Origin: Chaetoderma sp. LZ-2023a | Taxonomy: Eukaryota > Mollusca > Caudofoveata > Chaetodermatida > Chaetodermatidae | Direction: 5' to 3' | Assembly (NCBI GenBank): GCA_034401795.1 | Contig: CM067372.1 | Span: forward strand, 39,232,520 to 39,296,519 | DNA length: 64,000 bases | In this document: piece by piece, positions 1-9,498 of the stretch | How the letters are laid out: each line of letters begins with the position of its first letter | Numbering within the stretch: position 1 is the first letter of the stretch | Made by a program: the position numbers and the translations under genes | The notes under the pieces: model-generated | Databases searched by the model: none | Told to the model about the DNA's origin: nothing | Seen by the model: the letters and a program-made list of their open reading frames with translations, nothing else

Positions 1-485
1 TTTTATGTGTTTTACTGATATTCGGGAGTATTCATCCAGCCTTGGCATCTTGTCAGATCACTTTATGTAGAGGATTTTATTTCTATTCTCCAAGATTCTG
101 CATTTGCTCTGTCTGCTATAGAATTGTTGTCGAATCTGCGTCTAATTTCTTTGTCTGGTAAATTCTACGCACTTATAAAACGATTCCTGGCAAAGTTATG
201 CGCAATTTCTGGTAAGTAGAAAAATTAGATGATTTGATGCCATTATATGGTAATTAATTCCCTTTGTGGTTCATCATCAATATCACTGGCCATCATTCAC
301 CTAGTGTAGCATATGCGTGTGTTTTGTTACGAAGGATGAGAACCGGAGTTTAGATTCCTACACCAGAAAAACTGTTTTTATTCAGTAGTCCAACAAACAG
401 ACCTAAAGCCATCCATAAATGGCCAAATTGCCAAACCATACATCCATCTTTTCTTTTTGCTTTTTGCTTTTTCTTTTACAGCAAA
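1..485. other. No gene recognised
   Basis: AT-rich sequence with no convincing reading frame, exon or known repeat. I see nothing that supports a gene or RNA here. Confidence 0.6.
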
Positions 486-560
486 TTTTAGAAATGCTCA
501 TTTGCAGGAGTAAAGAAGCATAATTTTGAAAACTTACCATTGGAACGACTGGCTCTGTGT
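486..560. mobile_element. PAL-2 fragment (one arm)
   Basis: Contains the order CTCATTTGCAGG, GAAAACTTACCATTGGAAC, GACTGGCTC. This is one arm of the PAL-2 palindrome up to its centre. The opposite arm is missing, so it is a truncated or decayed copy. Confidence 0.5.
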
Positions 561-802
561 ATAGTCTTTGTTTAGCCCGCTGTTGGAGATCCTTGATGAG
601 ACAAATGTATTATAATTCACCTTTCCAGGTTATCCATCTATCATCTGACCTCGTACGACGTCATAATCAGCTCAGCTTGTGTATGATGACTTCACTATCA
701 TTACGTCACAAAGGGTTCCATATAGTCCGTCACCAAATCTCAATTACTCTGACACATATGAATTGTATGTCTTGGTAATTCTTTGCTATTTAATAAATAT
801 GA

Positions 803-1023
803 TGTTGAATATTTTGAAACTAATTTGACTGGGCGCTGTTGCTGCCTTAGGCAGCAACAGCACCCAGTCAAATCGGTTTCAAAATATTCAACAGTTTAAA
901 TGTGTAGTTTTTTGGAAATTGATAGTCAGGGTGTTAGAGATCAATCGATCCCAACACGAGCGAGGTGTGGGTGGAGCTTAGCTAGAGATGGGCGGGGCAT
1001 AGCTAAAACCGGAAAGGTCCATT
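803..1023 (+). mobile_element. PAL-1 half element: palindrome plus tail
   Basis: The palindrome at 803-893 pairs TGTTGAATATTTTGAAAC with GTTTCAAAATATTCAACA around a GCTGCC/GGCAGC centre. A tail follows with GGAAATTGATAG, a GATCAATCGATCCC block, one TAGCTAGAGATGGGCGGGGC unit, and the family end GGAAAGGTCCATT. It corresponds to one half of the complete 845-bp foldback at 50974-51818. The tail holds a single unit of the motif that is amplified elsewhere. Confidence 0.7.
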
Positions 1024-1075
1024 ATTTAACACTCGCAAACTAGAAACGGCAAATCATATGTTGTACAGGATATGC

Positions 1076-1217
1076 TGTTGAAGATTTTGAAACTTATGTC
1101 TGGGAGCTGGTGTTGCCATAATGAATATTTTGAAACTAATTTGAATGAGAGATTTTGCTGCCTATAGGAGCAACAAATTCAAGTAAAATTGGTTTCAAAA
1201 TTCTCAATGTTCAATTT
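1076..1217. mobile_element. Decayed PAL-1 palindrome, partly duplicated
   Basis: TGTTGAAGATTTTGAAAC is followed about 50 bp later by GAATATTTTGAAACTAATTTG, then GCTGCC, an AGCAAC arm and a TTTCAAAATTCTCAATG end. The left arm is therefore present twice, which suggests a nested or rearranged copy. Confidence 0.5.
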
Positions 1218-2213
1218 CCTGTAAAGTTGTTTTGAAATTGTGGCACTAAAATTTATAGGGTTAGATGTTTTCACAAGGTGTGTAGGAGATATGCTGGTTA
1301 TTTTGAATTTGAGGCCACGGGCAGCTTTCTAAACCATCTCTGTTTGACAGAGTATTTCTAAAAGTCTGGTTTATAGTTTATACCAGAGAAATCAGAAATT
1401 GGAGACCATCACTCTCCCGTTTTTGTCACATTGTAAGAAAGTTTGGGTTTTCTGGATTTGTATGGATCATGGCCAAAGTTGTGGGATCTTAGTGTCGGAT
1501 CACAGCCTTTCTTGTGCTAAGGTTTAAGCCAAATCGGACCAGTAGTTTCAGAGATATCCACAGATCCAGAATTTCATCTGATCCAAATTCCAGATATGGC
1601 CGACGTCTGGAAATCCTTTTGCAATGTAAACTCATTTGTTGTATTAAAATTTGATCTAAATTGGATCAGAGGTCTTAGATACATCTCGGTGAGAGAGACA
1701 GGCAGAGACAGATAGACAAACAGAGCTGATCATGATACGCTAAGTGTTACGTAAATTGTCACTATCTTGAAACCCACAATCTGAAATTAAAGGTTTAGTT
1801 TGGCTTGAGGCATTTTTATGGTGAAATAAATTGAATTCCACCAGTCAAATTTGACGGAGTTTGAGCATGTAAACCAAAAATATGAAGTCAAATGTCGCAT
1901 CCATATTGATAGATATGGTGATGAGACATTAACGCAGTATGATTGGCTATGTCTTTCGACAATTAATTAAAAGAAATTAACCTTGTTCGACTTTCATTCA
2001 AATTGTCGAATCTCATTTTCAATTTCAGATTTGTGGTTTGTGAAGAACATGTACAGCTTCCGTTGAATTTCGCTAATCTGCAATATGTTGACCATGACTC
2101 CACAAACTCCTGGATAGGTATGCTAGTATAGCATGATTTTAGAGCTGCATTTAATCATCCTTTCACTGAGGAATTCCCAATATTCCATTTTTAAGGCAAC
2201 CGTAAAGGAAAAC
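1218..2213. other. No gene; part resembles an interspersed repeat
   Basis: No coding evidence. At 1405-1735 the text (AAGTTTGGGTTTTCTGGATT, TTTAAGCCAAATCGGACCAG, ending in GAGACAGGCAGAGACAGATAGAC) reads like a decayed interspersed repeat ending in a degenerate GACA/GATA run. I cannot name the family. Confidence 0.4.
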
Positions 2214-2291
2214 TGTTGAATATTTTGAAATTAATCTGACTGGAAGGCGTTGCTTCCGCTTCCAGTCAAATTAATTTCAAAATATTTAACA
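2214..2291. mobile_element. PAL-1 core palindrome
   Basis: TGTTGAATATTTTGAAATTAA pairs with TTAATTTCAAAATATTTAACA around CTTCCGCTTCC. It is core only, with no recognisable tail. Confidence 0.6.
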
Positions 2292-2332
2292 GAATAAGTT
2301 TAATATCATTAAAACCAATCTTTATTCGTGGA

Positions 2333-2560
2333 TTTATCGGTGAAGTGTGAATGGTAAAAAATGAGATTTCTCAAGAAAGGGTTGTGCTCAGTGTTCATTT
2401 ACAACTTATGAGAAGACTATATTTGAACATTTACCACTGGAATGACTGGTGGTGTTCTCGAGTCAGCCATTCTTGTGGAATTAAAAAAAATATTGATCTC
2501 TATGGTCTGCAAATCAAGACTTCTTATGACCATGACAGAATCCTGTAAGTAACACGGGTA
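2333..2560. mobile_element. Diverged PAL-2 copy
   Basis: Keeps the family order: TCTCAAGAAAG, TTCATTTACAACTTATGAGA, AAGACTATATTTGAACATTT, ACCACTGGAATGACTGG, then the reverse arm with ATTAAAAAAAATATTGATCT and GGTCTGCAAAT. Both ends are degraded and no TTAA remains. Short frames over it are by-products of the palindrome. Confidence 0.5.
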
Positions 2561-2564
2561 ATTA

Positions 2565-2765
2565 TGACCTGTGTTACAGTACAGCTCAGACAGAAACATG
2601 TTTCCAAAACAAATTATTGATGTTCTGTTGAGTATTTTGGACTTAATTTCATTGGCGGCGGCTTCCAAACAAATTAAGTCATTCAACAGAACATTTATTA
2701 CAATGTGTTAAAAACTGTAGTGTTTGGAAATAATATAAGTTATTTCTGAGTTGTGGCGATGGCTT
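2565..2765. mobile_element. PAL-5 copy
   Basis: Starts ACAGTACAGCTCAGACAGAAA with CATGTTTCCAAA. The core pairs TTCTGTTGAGTATTTTGGACTT with AAGTCATTCAACAGAA. It ends GTTTGGAAATAATATAAGTT then ATTTCTGAGTTGTGG, the inverted form of the start. Same ends as 16754-17073 and 33557-33712. Confidence 0.55.
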
Positions 2766-2814
2766 CAGAAAGCTTGTTTACATATTCCATATAATATGTC
2801 ACAGAAACTAGAAG

Positions 2815-3040
2815 AAAAGTTGGTCAAGAAAATCTAAATATTTGCTTATCGAATGCCCATTTGCAGGCCAAGAGAGGACTATTTTTTAAAATTTACCACT
2901 GCAATGACTCGGTCAGTTATCGAGCCAGTCATTTCAGTGGTATGTTTTCAAAAATGTCTTCTTGGTATGAAAATGGACATTCCTCATGAGCAGCGCAGTC
3001 AGGCGGGTTTTGGCGGATTTGCCCATTTTATGTTTGTTCT
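2815..3040. mobile_element. PAL-2 copy
   Basis: The left arm GGTCAAGAAAATCTAAATA, TTTGCTTATCGAATGCCCAT, TTGCAGGCCAAGAGAGGAC is followed by the central palindrome around GGTCAGTTATCGAGCC and the right arm with AAAATGGACATTCCTCATGA. The left arm matches the unit of the 45-bp minisatellite at 25066-28680. Confidence 0.6.
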
Positions 3041-3098
3041 CTATGCCTGGGTCTGTCAAGACTAAGAAGCATTACAGATGTATGGGTTATATTTCTAT

Positions 3099-3279
3099 TT
3101 AACTGTCTTCCTGCTGAATTTCTGCAGACTACATTTTCCATGGGATTTAACTATGGATATGCTGAATATTTTGAAAACAATTTGACTTTCAGTCAAACTG
3201 CTTTCAAAATATTCAGCATTTCGATAGTTATTGGCCATTGAATTTCATATTTGGTAACTTGCAGCAGTTAGACCGTTAA
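3099..3279. mobile_element. PAL-3 MITE, TTAA to TTAA
   Basis: Left end TTAACTGTCTTCCTGCTGAA; right end GCAGCAGTTAGACCGTTAA, its inverted match. The internal palindrome pairs GCTGAATATTTTGAAAAC with CTTTCAAAATATTCAGC. The TTAA at both borders fits a piggyBac-type target site. There is no coding capacity, so it would be non-autonomous. Confidence 0.65.
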
Positions 3280-3603
3280 ACATATACTTCGAAGTTTTTC
3301 CCCGAAAAAAAAAAATCACTGATTATTTAATCCACTTCCGATCAGTTTTCGGACTACTTTTGGATTTTGTCCAAAATTTGACCAAATTTATGAACAAGTT
3401 TAATTATAATGATGATAATATCGAGTTAAAATTGTCTGTTTGAGAAACACGATCATGTTGCATGTAATTGTTATTGTGTTTTCCGCTAAGATGACCTGTC
3501 TATTGTTGAGCATACCTTCCCAATAATGCACTTATTTCTAACACATTTCATTCTGTTCAACTCATAGATCATGTTTACTATGCACTCCGTATCTGACATT
3601 GGA

Positions 3604-3672
3604 CAGAATATTTTGAAAACATCTTGACTGAAAGTCATCGCTGCCAGCGGCATACAGTTATTTTTTCAAATA
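3604..3672. mobile_element. PAL-3 core remnant
   Basis: AGAATATTTTGAAAACATCT, TTGACTGAAAGTC and a decayed reverse arm ending TTTTTTCAAATATTTATC. Ends are not recognisable. Confidence 0.45.
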
Positions 3673-3679
3673 TTTATCA

Positions 3680-4198
3680 TAATTTATATTCAATGCCGGA
3701 GAAACAGTTTCTTGGTGGGATTGACGATAAAAATTGTTAATAATATGTTTATTTTGAGTTTGCTATTCCTCGTGATTTCAGTAACATGATCGCGTGGATC
3801 AGGTTTATGTGGACGTGTGGATTATGAATAGAAGTACCCCTCCATTTCATTGCTTGTCTTAATAGTCTGTAATTGCTCGTCTATTGTCAAGATGTTACTT
3901 GGTATTATTAAGCAACAGGTAAATCACTATTACCGGGTATAATGAGTGTCAGGTTGCGGCAAGATGTGTGCTCATAAACTCTGTGAATATAACATACATT
4001 GATTTATTGGATATAGAAACAAATTTAAACTCTTTGTAGGTGAATTATCAATCATGCAGCTTCATTCTATTTGCTAAATATGGCTTTTACTTTGTAAACA
4101 TAGTGCTGTACCAGCTGCTGCTTTTTAAAATACAACAAGCTTTTCAGAACAAGACGCTTTCAAAATTATTACCTGTCTAGCGCTCTTCCATTAGCACT
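3680..4198. other. No gene recognised
   Basis: AT-rich spacer between PAL elements. No reading frame or repeat that I can support. Confidence 0.55.
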
Positions 4199-4426
4199 TT
4201 AACCCTGATGTCAGCTGAAAATGACTTCTGCAGTGGTCTTGGGAAATGTCCATTTGCGGACCAAGAGAAGACTATTTTTGAAAATTTATCACTGGATTGA
4301 CTGGCTCGATAACTGAATCAGTCATTCCAGTGGTAAATTTTCAAAAATAGTCTTCTCTTGGCAAATGGACATTTTTATGAGAAAATTGAGATTTTCTTGA
4401 GTAAATTTGAGGCCTAAAAGGTTTAA
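4199..4426. mobile_element. PAL-2 MITE, TTAA to TTAA
   Basis: Starts TTAACCCTGATGTCAGCTGA and ends GGCCTAAAAGGTTTAA. Nearly symmetrical arms carry AAATGTCCATTTGCGGACC and GGCAAATGGACATTT around the CTCGATAACTGAATCAG centre. The TTAA at each border fits a piggyBac-like non-autonomous element. Confidence 0.7.
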
Positions 4427-4499
4427 TGGCAAACCATTTTATTTCAGGAGCAAATAAACTGTTAGATGTTTCCTTTGAATGTTTCAGCATTGCGCTTAA

Positions 4500-4790
4500 C
4501 ACTTTAATCCTCAAATTACCTCAAGAAGATTTCTAGTTTCCGGTAGAAAATGCTAACAGATGACTAAATTTGGTCAAGAAAGAAAAAATATTTGCTCATT
4601 GAATGTCCATTTGCAGGTCAAAAAATATTATTTTTCAAAATTAACCACTGGAATTGACTGGCTCGGTTATCGAGCCAGTAATTCCAGGGCATAAATTTTC
4701 AAAATTTATCTTCTCTTGGTCTGCAAATGGACATTTCCCACAAGCACTGCAGAAGCATCTTTTGGAGAGTTTTGAGTTTCAATGGGTTAA
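4500..4790. mobile_element. PAL-2 copy with an extra left end
   Basis: From 4560 the copy reads TAAATTTGGTCAAGAAAG, TTTGCTCATTGAATGTCCAT, the central palindrome GGCTCGGTTATCGAGCC, then GGTCTGCAAATGGACATTT and GAGTTTCAATGGGTTAA. Upstream at 4500-4550 another PAL-2 end (TTTAATCCTCAAATTACCTC) is present, so two copies are probably nested or joined. Confidence 0.55.
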
Positions 4791-4793
4791 AGA

Positions 4794-4796
<3 letters not shown>

Positions 4797-4867
<71 letters not shown>
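4797..4867. repeat. (TA)n microsatellite
   Basis: A pure TA dinucleotide run of about 71 bp, beginning a few bases after the PAL-2 end TTAA at 4787-4790. Confidence 0.95.
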
Positions 4868-4870
<3 letters not shown>

Positions 4871-5013
4871 CATTGCTAAAGTACACAGAAATTATTGTAC
4901 TGACTGGTCAGATATTTGAATAAACTCCGCCATATATCAAATCACAAGGTCTCAGGAAGGAGGTGATTTAAGCCCAACATATGAACTGTCATATAAATAT
5001 TATTATAGCATGC

Positions 5014-5085
5014 ATATTTACACACACACAAATGCATGCATGCGCTCACGCACACACGCACAAGCACGCATACACACACAAACAG
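5014..5085. repeat. CA/CG-rich alternating tract
   Basis: Imperfect CA repeat with CG and TGCATGCATGC blocks. The alternating purine-pyrimidine sequence could favour Z-DNA; this is inference from composition. Confidence 0.7.
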
Positions 5086-5096
5086 ATCTGAACTAT

Positions 5097-5289
5097 TTAG
5101 TGCTCAAGACTCATCTTGAGAAATGACCATATACTGTTCCGTACATCAGAGAAAAATAATGTTTAAATTGACCATTGATATGGCTGGCTCAAGACAGTTA
5201 CTCAAGTGGTACATTTTCAAGAATAAGCATCTCTGCCTGCAAATGGCAGGAAGCAAATGTTACTTTTGTTGACCATTTGAGTTTTAAAT
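5097..5289. mobile_element. Diverged PAL-2 copy
   Basis: Keeps GCTCAAGACTCATCTTGAGA, GAGAAAAATAATGTTTAAAT, TGGCTGGCTC, CAAGTGGTACATTTTCAAG, GCCTGCAAATGGC and a TTGACCATTTGAG end. The centre and TTAA borders have decayed. Confidence 0.5.
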
Positions 5290-6041
5290 ATGGTTTTGTG
5301 TGAGAATGGCAATCAGCAACATCATTTTCAAAACATAAACATTCATCATCAATTGCTTATCATTTACTGTGTGTATAAAGTACCCTATAATCCAGCAGAT
5401 TGTGTTTGCAATAGTACAAGAGATTTCAACTCAGGTGTAGATCGATGTTTAACCAAATTCACTCTGAATTTCCAGACACAAGATTCCAGGTGGACTAACC
5501 TTAAGGACATTTCATGAATAGTCCAAAATCTATTTCTTCATAGAAATTCGAAACAATGAATTTCAGTGGAAGTGATTTTTAAAATAACCAGTAGAAGCTG
5601 ACCCTGTTATTGATTAATTATCTGGACAGGTTGCACTTTATTTAACTTCACTGCAGATTATTATCAGGACATCAGACATATACATGTACATGTGAGAAAA
5701 TTATAGGTTTCTGTCAAAATAAAGTATTATCTAACAAGTTTAAGTATATTTTCTGAAATTCATCTCTAGCTCTATATCTGATAAGGTTGTTGTGGTATTG
5801 ATTGCATGTTTTGTCTAGGTGACTATGTAATTGTATGCCGAGGAGTAAGTTGTGTAATATAGTATAGCTCTGACACTGCGTAATATAGCATAGCTAGCTA
5901 TGTGTGCACAAATTGGATGTGCATTAATTGTAGGCAGAGAAAATGATTATAATATACAGAGCGTATCATAAAATTAAGGTGGTTCCCGCATTATGAGATT
6001 TGACCACCCATGTTACAAAGAATATATATTCCTTTGCGCAC
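5290..6041. other. No gene recognised
   Basis: AT-rich spacer. Short repeated phrases occur at 5846-5900 (TGTAATATAGTATAGCTCTG then GTAATATAGCATAGCTAGC). The 75-residue frame at 5290-5517 has no recognisable motif. Confidence 0.5.
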
Positions 6042-6276
6042 TTAACCCTCCTCATGCTCAAGCCGGCCAAAAACGGACTCTCTGATGGTCTTGTAGAATG
6101 CCCATTTGTGGGCAAATAAGTCTTTGAAAATTTACCACTGAAATAACTGGCTCGATAACCGAGCCAGTCATTCCAGCGATAAGTTTTCAAAGATTGTATT
6201 CTCTTAGCCTGTAAATGGACATTCAATAGGAAGATATTTAAATTTTCTTGACTAAATTTGACCATTAAAAGGTTAA
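6042..6276. mobile_element. PAL-2 MITE, TTAA to TTAA
   Basis: Starts TTAACCCTCCTCATGCTCAA and ends GACCATTAAAAGGTTAA. The central palindrome is TCGATAACCGAGCCAGTCAT. Bordering TTAA on both sides. Confidence 0.7.
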
Positions 6277-6949
6277 TGATCAGGATTTGTCCAGAGAATC
6301 AGTCTCTGTACAGAAACAGTTTCAAACCTGATTGCTCATTAATGTGTCAAAGCTTAAATATTAGATCAGTGAATTATTAGTAAATTTACATCAAGTTGGG
6401 TTTTTTTCACTCTCTGCATGTTCATCTGAAATATGAGTTGTAGAATCCATACACTCGGTACACTATCTACACATTGTAATTACCCTGCAGGCCTGATACT
6501 GTTATCATTTCAGATAATATATAACCTGTTTAATTCAATGTTGATCAGTGTGATGTGAAACGTTAATGGCTTCTTGATGGAAATGAACATAGATTATCAG
6601 CTTTTAACATCAAAATATACTGTCCAGTCCTCAATCCTCGTGAGCAAATAAATCCATGACACTCAGGATTGGATGTTGCAGCGAGATGGGATGATTCCAA
6701 TGTTCCAGCATCGACCAGAGAAGCAGTCTAGTCAAATACAGTTGAAAAGTAAGAGATGCTGCTAAACTTGTGCATCCTATCATGGTGGATCCACGACATC
6801 AGTGTACCTTCTTTTAGATCAGTACGTAGCACAGTTAGCAGATTTGTGTGGTAGCATCCTCTACAAGCTTTGTAGATGTTGGCATTGGGTACAGCCAATT
6901 CCAATGCGTTCTGTGCAGAGGGGTTCTGTGGTATGCACAGATCATGGCC
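6277..6949. other. No gene recognised
   Basis: No convincing coding or RNA signal. Small overlapping frames on both strands around 6728-7100 have no family features. Confidence 0.5.
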
Positions 6950-7185
6950 AAATATAGACCATCTTTGTGGGCCACTTTTGCTGACAGTGGGCCTGTGTTG
7001 CACATAGTGTATAATACTGTCTGGCCAGCGATGTTGGGTTATAGTCCTTTACAGGGGTGTATTGTGGCATTCGCGGAACATCCTCAAACATAGATCATCT
7101 TTGTTGGGCCACCTATACGGACAGTAGGATTGTAATGCATCGTTGGAGATTGTACTGTTCAGGCAACAGTGTTGGGTTATAGTAC
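6950..7185. repeat. Two tandem diverged units of about 138 bp
   Basis: TATAGACCATCTTTGTGGGCC at 6953 is repeated as TAGATCATCTTTGTTGGGCC at 7091. GATGTTGGGTTATAGTCCTT recurs as AGTGTTGGGTTATAGTACAA in the second unit. GACAGTGGGCC and GACAGTAGGATT sit at matching places. Confidence 0.55.
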
Positions 7186-8589
7186 AAAGGTGTCTGTGGT
7201 GACAGGAATCAAACCTATTTAGGACTGCGTTAGGACCTGCACAGCTGTTAATGTTGTGCAACTACAGTGATACGCAGGTTATGTCGTGCAAGCAGAGTTT
7301 TTGGCTGGAGGAATCCGTGATCCACAGATCTACAGTTTTCAAAATGACTAGAAGGCAATGTACAGCAATGTCAAAGGAGCTGCACATCAGTAAAGCAGGG
7401 ATTGTGCTCTTCCTCTGTGGGCACCATGTGATGCAAGCAGCAATCTGACATGTATTGGGGATCATATGCATCAAGAACTTGCCCACATCTAACCACAAAC
7501 ATGCTCAGATGTGGCAGTCAAGAATAGAGATGTGATGGGACCTTCATCCAATTTCCAAATGGAACAATTTAATCAGATTAATCTCAACAAGCTATCAGGA
7601 TAGGGTGCTACAAGGCTAAGTATGTGGTGTTAATCAATAATACTGAAACTTTCAGCCACAATAAACAGGAACACAATGCACAGTACTGGTAAATCTATTA
7701 CAGAAGATACAAGTTGCTACACCAGTGAGCCACTGCACACTTTGGATTAGTGGGAAACAAGCTGCCAAAAATAAGCAGCAGATAGTATAGCCATATTCTC
7801 CAACTGAGAGACAAAAACTGAAAGAGTAGTGCAATAGAATTATCAAGCTAGTTTTGGTGTCCTTCGAAGCTGGAATTTTTGCTCTATATCATATCCAAAA
7901 TCTGCAAAAATCCCTTTTGGGTAAATCTTACAAAATAGTTATGAGTGCACACCAGATTTTTCTAATATTTGCGCTGTACCATACACACTGAGGGGTCTCT
8001 GCACAAGAAGTTTTATCAATATGTTTCTGAAATATTATGGCGTATGCTATTTCCTGTCCATTATTTACATACCAGCAATTGCTTTGAGTACGTGACACAT
8101 TAATTGGGGCAGCCAATTATTCTCCAAAACTGCGCATTTACGAACTATATACATGTGTAATATGTTTCCGTGATCACGTGTGACTTGTAATGCCGATACC
8201 TTGCGATATGATCGCTACATCTATTATGCCGACATGATATACCTTACTCTGTGAACATTTAACCTAGCTCGTCAACAAAACGTGTTTATTTCCCTTGGTA
8301 ATTGCATTAATTTAATGATTTAGCAGAGGTAGAATGCTGTTTGGATGGGTGTGGGGTGGGGTGTGGCGAGGGAATTTGCTTCTAAATCAGCGACACGTCA
8401 TGTGACTAATAAATAATTCATGAATTTACTACCGGTACTTTCATATTATGAGCAGTGCATCTGATGAGGGGTGTGGGGCAGGAGTGATGGGATGCAGTGG
8501 CATAGTGATCGAGTGTTTCTGGATCCCGAGGATAAAATACGATTTTGTGATCCTCTGCTAACAGAGCAAGATCAATCCTGGTAGTGTGT
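7186..8589. other. No gene recognised
   Basis: Apart from short frames without motifs, I see no coding evidence and no structured repeat. Confidence 0.5.
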
Positions 8590-8690
8590 TAGCAACAGAG
8601 GGAGTGGGAGGGGAGGGGGAGAGGAGGGTCGACGGGGGTAGGGCGGGAGACGGAGGCAGGGAGAGACAGAATGGTGAGGGGAAGGAGGAA
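8590..8690 (+). repeat. Purine-rich G tract with quadruplex potential
   Basis: The + strand carries GGGAGGGGAGGGGGAGAGG and then GGG runs (GGGGG, GGG, GGG), almost without pyrimidines. It meets the usual four-G-run rule for a G-quadruplex; structure is not shown by sequence alone. Confidence 0.6.
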
Positions 8691-8729
8691 CTACCTGACT
8701 ATCAATTTCCAGAAAACTATGCGGGTAAG

Positions 8730-8820
8730 TTGTTAAATATTTTGAAACTAATTTGACTAGGTGTTGTTGCTGCCTACGGCAACAACAGCGCCAATTCAAA
8801 TTAGTTTTAAAATATTCAAG
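8730..8820. mobile_element. PAL-1 core palindrome
   Basis: TGTTAAATATTTTGAAACTAA and TTAGTTTTAAAATATTCAAG surround GTTGTTGCTGCC/GGCAACAACAGC. The flank GAAAACTATGCGGGTAAG matches the family's flank at 51080-51100. Confidence 0.65.
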
Positions 8821-8872
8821 AGAATGTTTATTAAATGCTAAAGACATACAATTCGTAGGACGTATTGGACTA

Positions 8873-9288
8873 TTAAAGGTACATATTCACAACAGAATGC
8901 GGAAAATAAAATTGTTAAAATTGCATACTTCTAGAAGCTTAAATAGTGTGCCTAGGTGATAATGAAATGAAATAAATCTCTACATATGATGATTTCAGTC
9001 AATATAAATTAATATAATGTTTTATTTTGTGAAATTGCATTAGTGAGTCCCTAATTCAAATTAACAACTAGAATATTGTATTAGATTTTACGGACTGAAA
9101 TGAATGAGCATTCCAAATCGTGGTAATTTAGATCAAAAATAGGCCTTATTGGCCTTCAATTGATGAAATCATATGCTAAGATTTATTTCGTTTCATTACA
9201 TCTTGGCATGCAATTTAAGCCTCTAAAGGTGTACAAATTCAACAATTTTATCTCCCGAAATTACCCTGTAATGGGTATGCACCTTTAA
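8873..9288. mobile_element. PAL-6: 416-bp MITE with arms of about 130 bp and TTAA borders
   Basis: The left arm from TTAAAGGTACATA runs through AATAAAATTGTT, AGAAGCTTAAAT, ATAATGAAATGAAATAAATC and CATATGATGATTTCA. The right arm reads the same words reversed: TGAAATCATATG, GATTTATTTCGTTTCATTAC, ATTTAAGCCTCTA, AACAATTTTAT, ending ATGCACCTTTAA. The spacer is about 155 bp. Both ends abut TTAA. Confidence 0.7.
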
Positions 9289-9498
9289 GTAGTTGTTTAG
9301 GCCATACCAGCATCCATATGTAACCCTCGGAAACTGACACAATGATGTCCAATAAAAGTGTTTGCGCAGGATCAGATTGCCAATGCGATGAAGACTTGTA
9401 TTATTTGCATGGAAACATTTAAAAATTAGGACAATGCTGATAAAAAAGTAACAGTTACCAAAAAGGGCATAAACACTTTGATCCATTACAGTAAACTA

